From Malus domestica (lineage: Eukaryota > Streptophyta > Magnoliopsida > Rosales > Rosaceae), in the NCBI RefSeq assembly GCF_042453785.1, contig NC_091671.1, positions 36,161,001-36,225,000 of the forward strand: a stretch of DNA of 64,000 bases, in the 5' to 3' direction. Below, piece by piece: positions 23,690-33,180 of the stretch. The position numbers and the translations under genes were made by a program. Numbering within the stretch: the stretch's first letter is position 1; every line of letters begins with the position of its first letter. The notes below the pieces were generated by a model, which was not told the origin of the DNA, did no database searches, and saw nothing but the letters and a program-made list of their open reading frames with translations.

Positions 23690-24085
23690 TGATTTTACTG
23701 CAATCCAAGATGGTGCGGTACAATTGCTCATCTTGAACTGCAAATTTAATCTTACTACGATCCAAGATGGTGTGGTACAATTGCTCATCTTGAACTGCAA
23801 ATTTAATCTTACTGCGATCCAAGATGGTGCGGTATCATCGCTTATCTTGGACTACAGATCTAATTTTACTACAATTTTAGGTGGTGCGGTATAATCGTCC
23901 ACCTTACCCTGCATATTTAAATTTGCCTGCTATTTAATTTCATTGCAATTTTAGGTGGTGCGGTATAATCGCCCACCCTGCTATGCGTATTTAAATTTTT
24001 CCTGCTACTGGAGTGGTGCGGAATAATCGCCCATCCTATGTTATATTATTTCAATGAGAATGGTGTAGTACAATCGCCTTCCTCA
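23690..24085 (+). repeat. Leader minisatellite of the copia element
   Basis: About six tandem units of roughly 58-65 bp, each with a core like ATCCAAGATGGTGCGGTA and a following TCGCCCACC or TTGCTCATCTTGAACTGC segment. The first three are nearly identical; later ones diverge. Confidence 0.85.
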
Positions 24086-24248
24086 TTCATTTTGAAAATC
24101 TCAAGCCTGAAGTTTCGAGTGCTTATCATTTTGGCTTGAAGATCAAAATGAAAACTTTGTAAGAACCAAAAGTTCTAACACTATATTCCTCCAGCAATAC
24201 ATATTATTGCAAGTTCTTATACATCTCATTTTTCTTTCAGAAAAGAAA

Positions 24249-25231
24249 ATGGCGAACTTGGCAAAACTTGATTTTGCTACCCTGGACATTACAGGGAAGA
24301 ATTACCTTACCTAGGTACTGGATACCAAGATCCATCTAGAAGCAGGGAATCTTGGAGATACCATCAGGGAAGAGAACAACTCATCCTCTCAAGATCAGGC
24401 GAAGGCCATGATCTTTATTTGTCGCCATCTTGATAAGGGACTAAAGATCGAGTACTTAATGGTTAAAGATCTGTTAGCTCTCTGGAAGGCCTTGAGAAAC
24501 AGATACAATCACCAGACAACGATGATTCTTCCAACAGCTCGCTATGAGTGGACTCACCTAAGGATCCAAGATTTCAAGTCAGTGGCAAAGTACAATTCTG
24601 CATTGTTCAGAATTACATCTCAGATGAAGCTCTGTAGGGATACTATTACTGAGAAAAATTTGCTAGAAAAAACTTTCAACACATTTCATGCCTCTAACAT
24701 GCTCCTGCAGCAACAATATAAAGCGCGAGGCTTTATTGAATACAACCAGCTGATATCTGTGCTCTTGGTAGCTGAACAAAACAATGAGCTCCTGATGAAA
24801 AATCATCAGTCCCGACCTACACTGCACCATTCCCAGAAGTGAATGATATTTCCCTCGATGTGAACGCCACATTCTCTGGTGGCGATAATCATAAACGAGG
24901 ACGTGGCCACAAGTGAGGTCGGTGGAACAGGAAAGGCAAGAACCATGGTGGTCAGTCTCATAACTAGGTTACAAGACAAAATTCAGGCCCGAGCTTTAAA
25001 AATGTGAATCGCCACAAAGGCAAAGCTTACATGAACAATGCTCCCAAGAACTATAAAGGAGCCTGCCATAGGTGTGGTGGCAATGGGCATTGGGCGCGTA
25101 CCTGTCGTACCCCAAAACATCTGGTGGATCTATATCAAGCATCCCTCAAGGAGAAGGGTGTCGAGACTAATTTTCTTGACCAGGCTAAACCAATGGATAT
25201 ACCTGATCCAGTGTGCGACTTATCAGGGTAG
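24249..25231 (+). pseudogene. Copia gag relic with zinc knuckle
   Basis: The gag-like frame starts near 24249 (MANLAKLDF), is stopped at once by a TAG near 24313, then continues as 24408-24842 with the copia gag (UBN2-type) pattern. After a stop, 25004-25231 encodes a CCHC zinc knuckle (CHRCGGNGHWARTC). Not translatable as one protein. Confidence 0.85.
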
Positions 25232-25546
25232 TTGAACACAACTCACTTAGATGTTTTGGACTTCATTGTGGAAAAGGGGAATGAAATGTGTCGGTCCGAC
25301 TGATTCATTTATGTTTGATGTACTTTTATTATGTTGAACTTGTAGTTTAAAACTAGCATTTTAGATTCAATAAAAGTGGCATGTAAATTTCCTGTTATAA
25401 CTTACTTCTAACTCTGATTCCCTTACTCATAGAGCATGGATAAAAACTATGGTCATTCTCAAAATATGAGAAATGGCAAAGATATTTGTCTTGCAAACTG
25501 TGCAACTACGCATACAATATTTCGAGATTGAAAATATTTCTCACGA

Positions 25547-26827
25547 TTGATGCTTACAAAAGTAAGGGTAACAACAATATCAGAACATTCAGATGTAATT
25601 GAAGGCTCGGGGAAAGCCCAGATTATGTTACCAAATGGAACAATATTGTCCATACATAATGCGTTGTACGCTACTCGATCTACTCGAAATTTGTTGAGTT
25701 TCAAAGACATACGTTTAAATGGATACCGCATTGAAACAAAAAGTGCAGAAAATGTGGAGTATCTATGCATTACCTCCAATGATACCTAGAAGCGTATATT
25801 GGAAAAGTTGCATGGTTTGTTGAGTGGATTGTATTATACATACATAAAGACAGTTGAATCACATACTATCATGAACCAGAAGTTCATTAATTCAATAGTT
25901 TACATGCTTTGGCATGACCGTTTGGGTCATCCAGGATCTACCATGATGCGTAGGATCATTACCAACTCTAATGGACATCCATTATTGAGCCACATTACTA
26001 TCTTAAATGATAACCCTTGCAAGGCTTGTTCTCAAAGGAAGTTGGTAATTAGACCATCACAACTAAAGGTTGATGCTGAATCCCCATCATTTTTGCAAAG
26101 AAGTCAAGGGGATATTTGTGGACCTATTCAACCATCTTGTGGACCATTTCGATATTTTATGGTTTTGGTTGATGCATCTACCAGATGGTCACATGTTTGT
26201 CTCTTGTCTACTCGGAATGTAGCTTTTGCGAGACTTCTTACTCAAATAATTAAATTATGAGCACAGTTCCCAGATTACCCTATTAAGTCAATCCGACTTG
26301 ATAATGCTGGTGAATTTACATCTCAAACCTTTGATGATTACTACATGACATTGGGTATTGATGTTGAACACCCAGTTCCTCATGTCCATACTTAAAATGG
26401 TTTAGCAGAAGCATTGATCAAGCGGCTTTAGTTAATAGTTCGCACTCTGCTCATGAAAACAAAATTGCCAGTTTCTACATAGGGACATACCATCTTACAT
26501 GATGCATCATTGGTTCGATTGATACCTATAGCCAACCACCAATACTCCTCAATACAACTTGTGTTTGGGTATCAGCCAAACATTTCACATTTACGAGTTT
26601 TTTGTTATGCTGTTTATGTGCCTATTGCACCCCCGCAACGCACTAAAATGAGACCTCAGCATAGACTAGGAATTTATGTGGGTTTTGATTCACCATCTAT
26701 CATTAGATATTTGGAACCCTTGACAGGTGATATGTTTACATCTCGTTTTGTTAATTATTACTTTGATGAGACAGTCTTCCCGTCTATAAGGAAAAAAAGA
26801 TCGTTCCAGAAGAACGGAAATAGCTAA
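25547..26827 (+). pseudogene. Copia protease-to-integrase relic
   Basis: 25547-25789 resembles the region before integrase. 25799-26260 carries the GAG-pre-integrase HxxxxH pattern (WHDRLGHPG, then CxxC in CKACSQRK) and the start of the integrase core. Further core segments follow after stops up to 26827 (for example LDNAGEFTS around 26300). Several in-frame stops are present. Confidence 0.85.
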
Positions 26828-27304
26828 CATGGGTTGTTCCCACCTTATCCCATTTTGATCCACGTAGCACTCAATGTGAAAATGAAGTGAAAATGATCGT
26901 TCATCTTCAAAGCATTGCCAATCAAATGCCAGATGCATTTAGTGATGCAATGAAAGTGACAAAATCACATATACCAGCTGCAAATGCACCTGCAAAAATG
27001 ATGTCCCTATTGGACAAAATAAAGTGGTAGCGAATTATTCATCTGGTGCACGCTTGAAGCGTGGTAGACCCCTAGGTTCAAAAGATTCAGCCCCTCGAAA
27101 GAAAAAGACAAGGGCACAGCTGAATCCAAATGAAATCATTCAGGAAGAGAGAATGAATGACAAATCTACAATTCATGATTCTGGACTTCCAGAAAAAAAA
27201 AAAATGTCCTTGATGAGACACATGTCCCTGAAGAAACAGCAGTACATGAGAGCAAAGAAATCTCCATAAATTATGCATGTACTAATGAATTTTACTCGCC
27301 AACT

Positions 27305-27405
27305 CTAATCAAAACAAACAGAAAGAAAGAAAGAAAGAAAGATCAATAACATCATCTAGTCCTCCCTCTTTTATTTGTCATCCCTAGTGCTATAGTTACA
27401 GTGTG
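27305..27405 (+). repeat. Partial extra LTR segment
   Basis: About 100 bp matching the 3' half of the LTR (from AATCAAAACA through the AGAAAGAAAG run to GCTATAGTTACAGTGTGATAT). It lies directly upstream of the full 3' LTR at the point where the coding region was lost. It marks the deletion or template-switch junction. Confidence 0.8.
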
Positions 27406-27428
27406 ATATGTGGGCATCCAAGGGAGAG

Positions 27429-27793
27429 TGTTGAAAATGCTGGTGAGTTAGTGAATGCCCACAGTGATAATGAAAACCTTGGTAGAATTTTTCAATGTCC
27501 ACACACAAATTTCCAATGCCCACAAATGTGATGTAGACTTTGGAAACAACATGATTGTATTTTCAAAGTCATGTGATGTAAATTTCAAAATGTAATAATG
27601 CGAGTTGCTCTATAAATAGAGCACTCGACTGCAATCAAAACACATAGAAAGAAAGAAAAATCAATAACATCATCTATTCCTCCCTCTTTTATTTGTCATC
27701 CCCTAGTGCTATAGTTACAGTGTGATATTTTACCTCTGTTTCACTCATATCACTAGTAAAGGTTATCTCTTTAACTTTTATATATTTATAACA
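27429..27793 (+). repeat. 3' LTR of the copia element
   Basis: 365 bp from TGTTGAAAATGC to TTTATAACA, with the TATA-like CTATAAATAGAG retained; followed by the GTTTT duplication. Confidence 0.92.
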
Positions 27794-28033
27794 GTTTTGA
27801 GAATATAGTTATTTGTTGGTGGAATGTGCAATGATTATTTCATTATTAATTTGGACCTTTTAATATTGTCACATTATACTTTTCTAAAGCACCATTTATT
27901 ATTTTTTCTATAGATTTGTTGGAGATTAATAAGCTCTTCCCCCACACACAGAATAAAAGAAAAGAAAATTCTTCCGCAAATTAACCTAATTTATTCATGG
28001 AAGGGTAATGTTAGTGGTTCCAAATTTACTTTC

Positions 28034-28633
28034 TTGGTTTGTATACCGATGGTATTTTACTCGCCAACTCTAACATGTCATTGTTGCATACAATCAAGAT
28101 TTAATGTTGACAACAGTTTCGATATGAAGGACTTATTGAGAGGGACAGATCGAGGAGAATGCTTGGTCTTTCTAAGAATTACATTGATAGGGTTGAAAAA
28201 AGATTCAACATGGACAAATGAGCAAGTGGTGAACTATCTATTGTAAAAATATAATGTTAGGAAGACCAAATTTTTAAATCAAAATTTGTAAATCAAATGA
28301 CGTGGATGTTGATGATTGGATTATTACTTAAGTGTTGATTACGGTATTAATATCCTATTGGTGATACATCATTTGATTTACAAATTAAAATTTTGATCTC
28401 CCTAACATTACCCATTGCAAAAAGGTGACAAGCTGAGCAATGATCAAAGCCCTAAAAACGAACTAGAAAAGGAAAGCATGAAAGACAAACCCTATGCTGC
28501 TCTTGTAGTTAGTCTCATGTATGCTCAAGTCGCATGTGATGGATTTTCAAGCCAAACATATGGACAACACAAATCAGGTGACGTGGAGCACGTGCGTCCA
28601 TTAAGTTTCACACGTGGGAAAACCATACCTTGA
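28034..28633 (+). pseudogene. Older copia reverse-transcriptase relic
   Basis: Two frames (28034-28246 and 28415-28633) resemble the end of the copia reverse transcriptase and its link to RNase H. Motifs resemble FEMKDL and the PYAALVVSLMYAQV stretch. A 165-bp MITE at 28249-28413 separates them; ignoring it and one copy of its duplication the frame continues. It lies outside the LTR-bounded element, so it is a different, older insertion. Confidence 0.8.
28249..28413. mobile_element. Mutator-type MITE, family A copy 1
   Basis: Inverted ends (AATGTTAGGAAGACCAAATT and AATTTTGATCTCCCTAACAT, then TACCC) with flanking ATTGTAAAA / ATTGCAAAA (28240-28248 and 28414-28422, one mismatch). A close relative lies at 52593-52750. 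Confidence 0.85.
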
Positions 28634-29583
28634 ATAAAGTTGAAATTCCAGTATATATAAAACTAATTGGAATAGCCCAACTACGTACTTATAAGCACAT
28701 ACAAGGTCTCTTCTCCTATCAATGTGAAATTCATTCAACCATTTAGTTTACATAAAAGAAACAAACCAGCAGACAAGTGAAGCTACTGTCAGCGTTTAAA
28801 AACGTCATTGAAGTCCATAATTTCTACATCTATGGCGAGAATTCGTATGGCATGCATTTGCATCTTGAAATGTTCAATTTTTTCATAGGAGGATTTGTAT
28901 TCGTGCACAGTTAGGTCTGCTCCTGTGCCATACGAATTCGCACCATAGACGAGCTCCTCTAACAGACTGAAATTAGGGGTCGGGATGAAAATAAACTCCC
29001 GACGCCCCTTCATTCTTAAGAGTGGCGCGTCATTCTTAATGAGTGGTGCGCATGAACCCAGAAGCAGGAAAAGAATGTAATCTAACAAGAGAAAGAGACA
29101 AACATAAACACCATTGCTCCTCTCATATAAATAAACTGTGGAATTACAAATCTAATGACTCTGCAGCTCTGCTGTGTGGCATAAGCTTTCAATAGTTAAA
29201 ACTTAGAGATACAGAATAATCCTTCAATTTCAAATGCAAGACTCGCATTAAAATGGAAAAACAACCAGAAGGACTAGATTCTAAACAATCAGCGGTTCTT
29301 AATTTCCGGCATACACACGTCGAAAATATTGAGATAACACAAGTTGACATGATCCAGTTTTTAGAAATCATTCAATTCCAAGGAAAACCAGAATCATTTT
29401 AGTGCAGATACCTTAACTAGATTCTAGAAGAATATCCACAAATATAAATTTAAGTATAAAAAACCTACATTTTTATTTGAGGTGCCAACAAACAGGAACT
29501 CGCGTAAAATTTACCGAAAAAAGTCCATTCCTGTAGCACATGAAAATGCATCGATATGAATAAGCTAGGCACCGTCATTGTTC
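28634..29583. other. Intergenic, 3' side of the PNGase A gene
   Basis: No supportable gene. A 99-codon reverse frame at 28789-29088 has no domain I recognise. The last part probably includes the 3' UTR of the PNGase A gene. Confidence 0.5.
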
Positions 29584-31419
29584 TCAAGTAAATCGGGGAC
29601 CAGGAAAGTTCCTTTGAGCACCAAAAGGCCACAGTCTGCTTAAGCCAAAATCCAAATTAGACTCTGGTTTTTGGCCGCACGTACTCCTCACCGCATCATA
29701 AAGTATGGTATAGTTTGAGCTGCTTATGTTTCTGAAGTAACAGGATTTGCCACCATCGTACCTATACACTTGCTGGGTACTCCCCAATCCACTAGCTACC
29801 AAATTGTTTTTTACAACCATATTACCCTCGGCATTCTGCAGATTTCTGACGGAGCTACCTGATAATTGTGAACCAGCACTTGCAGACTTCTTCTCAATAA
29901 ATCCCAATTCAACATTTGTAACCAACTTATAAGTTTCATTTGCTTGATCCAAGTAGTCAGTGTACAAGTAAAGAGGAAATTTTTTGTTTGATGACATTGA
30001 GTACGCACTGGAGGATGGCGGCCTGATATGAAGTGTATCGTTGAAATGGATCTTCTGATTCACTATCTGTGTATTAGCATCATTCCTCATGACCATTGTA
30101 TTACTGTAATGGAAATCTTGAATCGCATCGGTTGTGATGTTCCCATAGGAGGACTTCACCCATCCAGTCGATGACACAGACCTGCCAACCCTTGTCAAAA
30201 ATGTGCCGTTTAAACCCTTGAAATCTGAAACCAGTGAAACAACAAGGGGCAAGCTACTATGCTTCAAAAGCCCTCCTTCAGTTTTCGTGCTCTGCTTGTC
30301 CAACCAAAGATGCAAATTCGCGTCAACATACCAAACATTCAAGGCACTTGTAACATTAAAACCAAACTTGTGGCTCTTCCCATCCAATATCTTCCCTAAA
30401 AAGGGCGTAATCTCAATATCATAAGAAGGAAGATCATAGGATCCAATCGCAGTAATGGGTCTCCACAGCAGAGGATTGACCCCTCCAGTGAAAATCACAG
30501 TAAAAGGCCAGACTGCACCAACAACCTCACCGTCTAAACTCACCACAACCTCCCTAAAAGGCCCATTTCCAGGTGTGCCGCTAAGATTGTTTGCAGCAAT
30601 GTACTCATTAGGAGCATTTGAATACCAAAACTCATCATTCTCATGAAATGAAACATACACCTCCAACACAGCCCTATAAACATTTTGTGGGATCTCAAAT
30701 TCCTTCAACTGCGTATCGGTCGAATTCTGGATTTTAAACCACAACCCATCATTCAAAGGCAGATTTCTAGAAATGGGCAAGATCAAATCAGCCCAAGAAT
30801 GGTACCCAGAAGCCAAATTTCCCAACTTTTTCTCGTAATTGTAGTTCAAATTCTTCTCAGCAGGGTAAAAATGAATGCTTATGTTCACATGGTAAATTCC
30901 AGTGTAGGTTTTATCAATCAAATTCCCAAGATAAACAGCAAGTGTTTGATCGTTCTGAAGCAAAGAATAGTACCTTGTGATGTCCTTCTCGACACTCCAA
31001 ACAATCCCATTCGGCCGCGGCTCCGCCGTGCAACTCCTGAGAAGCTCAACGCCGCCGAGCCAAACTCCAAAAATCCGATCAAATTGCCTCCCTTTGCAGG
31101 TGGCATTCCACTCGAGGACAATTTTAGAAAATGTTTGAGATGGGCAGTGCGAGGGAGGGGTGTATTTAGCAAAGACTGGAGCTTTGCCGTATGTATACCC
31201 AAAGTCGTGCTGGAGAACGAGCTGGGTGCAGGGCTTGGTTTTGGGGAGTTCTATGGGTTTGGTTACTTCGAAGAAGAGAGTTGGTGCGGGGTCGTTTTGA
31301 GGGGTGGGCTCGGAGAGGAGCTCCGATCGGAGGAGGTTGAGTTTGTGGACATTGGCAGTGGAAAAGAGTGGTTGGTGGAGGAGGAGGAGGAGGAAGAAGA
31401 GGGCCAATGGAGAGGCCAT
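29584..31419 (-). CDS. Peptide-N4-(GlcNAc)asparagine amidase A family protein
   Basis: Single-exon gene for a 611-residue secreted or vacuolar glycoamidase of the plant/fungal PNGase A family. The family removes N-glycans from glycoproteins and glycopeptides by cleaving the glycosyl-asparagine bond. The frame is open further upstream, but the start at 31419 is chosen because it gives a classic signal peptide (MASPLALFFLLLLLHQPLFS). Family segments include FFEVTKPIELP, CTQLVLQHDFGYTYGKAPV, RQFDRIFGVWLGGVELLRSC and GIVWSVEKDITRYYSLL. Many N-glycosylation sites (NAT, NIS, NST, NLS, NVT, NGT, NIT, NDT, NYT) fit a secretory protein. It is intact and of usual length. The neighbouring HEME1 and Rab3GAP-like genes are on the same strand but are independent. 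Confidence 0.94.
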   Translation of the reverse strand: MASPLALFFLLLLLHQPLFSTANVHKLNLLRSELLSEPTPQNDPAPTLFFEVTKPIELPKTKPCTQLVLQHDFGYTYGKAPVFAKYTPPSHCPSQTFSKIVLEWNATCKGRQFDRIFGVWLGGVELLRSCTAEPRPNGIVWSVEKDITRYYSLLQNDQTLAVYLGNLIDKTYTGIYHVNISIHFYPAEKNLNYNYEKKLGNLASGYHSWADLILPISRNLPLNDGLWFKIQNSTDTQLKEFEIPQNVYRAVLEVYVSFHENDEFWYSNAPNEYIAANNLSGTPGNGPFREVVVSLDGEVVGAVWPFTVIFTGGVNPLLWRPITAIGSYDLPSYDIEITPFLGKILDGKSHKFGFNVTSALNVWYVDANLHLWLDKQSTKTEGGLLKHSSLPLVVSLVSDFKGLNGTFLTRVGRSVSSTGWVKSSYGNITTDAIQDFHYSNTMVMRNDANTQIVNQKIHFNDTLHIRPPSSSAYSMSSNKKFPLYLYTDYLDQANETYKLVTNVELGFIEKKSASAGSQLSGSSVRNLQNAEGNMVVKNNLVASGLGSTQQVYRYDGGKSCYFRNISSSNYTILYDAVRSTCGQKPESNLDFGLSRLWPFGAQRNFPGPRFT

Positions 31420-31789
31420 GAGTGACTTGCTGGTGGTTGAGCTTGTCTGTTGCTTTGGTGCTGTTCTTGGAGTAGAAAACAATCGTACAATAGTGAGTTT
31501 CTTTTGCTTTTTCGTTTTTGTCGAAGAGTTTCTTTTGTTGGAGAAGAAAACAATGGTGACTTGGTGATTGATTCTATAAACTGATTTAAATAATTTTTTT
31601 AAACGTACATTTTTACTTTCATTCCAGAAAAAAAAAAAATTGGACAAAAATTGGAATTCTTGATTCTCGTTTGATTAGTTCGAAAATTAGGTTTGCCGTT
31701 TTTATTTGAAAAATCAAATTTAATTTTTCATTTGCAAATAACTTTTTTTTAATTAGTGAGTACTTAATTAAAATATTACTTAAATTTTT

Positions 31790-31968
31790 AAGAGCTTGTT
31801 TGGAAAATACTTTTAAATGGATAAAAATGTTTTTAAAGAAAATATTTTTGAATTTAATCTTTAAAAATGCAAGTTAATTTTGAAAAAACACTTAAGTGAT
31901 TTTGAACTCAAAAATATTTTTTCAAAAATCGTTTCGATCTTTTAAAAGCATTTCCCAAATAACCCTTA
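31790..31968. repeat. Foldback MITE, hAT-like ends
   Basis: Left end AAGAGCTTGTTTGGAAAATA and right end TTTCCCAAATAACCCTT pair as imperfect inverted repeats of about 27 bp around an A/T-rich interior. It lies in the upstream region of the PNGase A gene. Family assignment is tentative. Confidence 0.6.
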
Positions 31969-33180
31969 ATTCCAATAAGAAATACCATAAACAATTCTGC
32001 TAATAAAGTGCTAATGGCGTAGGCAAATTTAGTAGATAATCTATTTAACTTACCAATTTTAGTCCAAAGAAATATTTAGTAATTTTGTATTTTCTACAAA
32101 TAGCAATTGGAATGTGTTGGAAAACAATGTCTCATGTATTTGGGAAAGTGAACTGTCGTTTTTCAAGGGAATCCAGAAGAAATCAGTGATAAATTTAGTG
32201 GACAGAATATCAGTTCCTCCTTATATTTTATTGCTCTTTCTCTCTTCTTTGTTGCAAAGGAATTGGATCCTCTCCTAAGCACAAGCTCAGGAGCCTGTTA
32301 ACTATCACATGTGGACCGTTGGATCAAAATCCAACAGTTATAATTATTGTAACTTTTAGAGGGACCCATGTTTGTAGCCGTTGGATCAAAATCTAATGGC
32401 TCACGTGCGCTGGTCAGGAGGCTCCTAAGCTTGTGCTCAGGAGAGGATCCAATTCTGTTGCAAAATACATTTGGAAAATTAGCTATTTTTCATATGGGGT
32501 AAAAATCAAATTTTATGTAAAGGAACAAATATGTAGCATCATATTTTTTTTACACACGTTTTTGTGAGACTCACTAGTGTATTTTAACAATTCAAATCGT
32601 TTATCTTTTAGGTCATAATATGTAGATTAGACAATCCAAAACTATTATGATATTCATTTGTTGTGAAGAAAATAGACAAATACAGTTCTGCAACGAAACC
32701 CTATACCCTTAGTCTAACGATCATATGGTTGTGGATTTGTGTGCTTTTTGGTACATATAATCTTTAAATGAAGACTTAAAAAATAGACAATTCGAATAAC
32801 TGAAATATATTACGAAATTGATTCCAAAAAATGCATGCCAAATGTTGCGTAAAGAAGATAGTGCCGCTAAATCCGTCCCAGAAACAAGTATGTAAAACAA
32901 ATGAAGGCGATTCGATTGAGGAGATGGTCCACCAGAAGCAAGTACCCAACCCAAAAAACAACCCAAAGCAAACCAAACTGCATTGCTCTCAACGTTGTAA
33001 TTGTTGTACTTGCAGCCTAGCGGTTTGGCCGGTTTCAAGATCGGGTGGTCTCAGGGTTTAGTCGTTAAGTAAGGAGCAGATGAAGAATAATCCAATAAAG
33101 ACCACTAAATTACTCTGGTAAAGGATTTCATCGTTTCATTTGCATAAAAAGATTTACAAATGTTTGATATTTACATTCGA
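31969..33180. other. Intergenic between PNGase A and Rab3GAP-like genes
   Basis: Contains the MITE at 32259-32455. 32700-33180 lies on the 3' side of the Rab3GAP-like gene and probably includes its 3' UTR. No separate gene is supported. Confidence 0.5.
32259..32455. mobile_element. Mutator-type MITE, 197 bp
   Basis: Ends GGAATTGGATCCTCTCCTAA and TCAGGAGAGGATCCAATTC, with about 38-bp inverted repeats. Flanked by the 9-bp direct repeat TGTTGCAAA (32250-32258 and 32456-32464). Internal duplicate of CGTTGGATCAAAATC. Confidence 0.9.

Larger units (their letters stand above)
23073..27793 (+). mobile_element. Decayed Ty1-copia retrotransposon
   Basis: Both LTRs are present and flanked by the 5-bp duplication GTTTT (23068-23072 and 27794-27798). 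After the 5' LTR comes a primer-site-like CGTTATCAGCATGAG, then a leader with tandem repeats, a gag relic, a zinc knuckle and an integrase relic. Reverse transcriptase and RNase H are missing: coding resemblance stops near 27280, shortly before a partial extra LTR segment and the 3' LTR. Stops and frameshifts show it is dead. A purine-rich tract (CCAAGGGAGAG) precedes the 3' LTR. Confidence 0.92.

Noticed and set aside
23690-24085. Could the regularly spaced repeats be a CRISPR array?
   Set aside because: Eukaryotic genome, units vary in length and are tandem without unique spacers, and they sit in a retrotransposon leader.
28789-29088. 99-codon minus-strand frame with a hydrophobic start
   Set aside because: No recognisable domain, no splice or homologous context; kept as intergenic.
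30685-31425. 246-codon plus-strand frame
   Set aside because: It is antisense to the intact PNGase A gene and has no domain; a shadow of the coding strand.
32721-33061. Overlapping short frames on both strands downstream of the Rab3GAP-like gene
   Set aside because: Likely 3' flanking sequence; no conserved protein and no splice link to exon 8.
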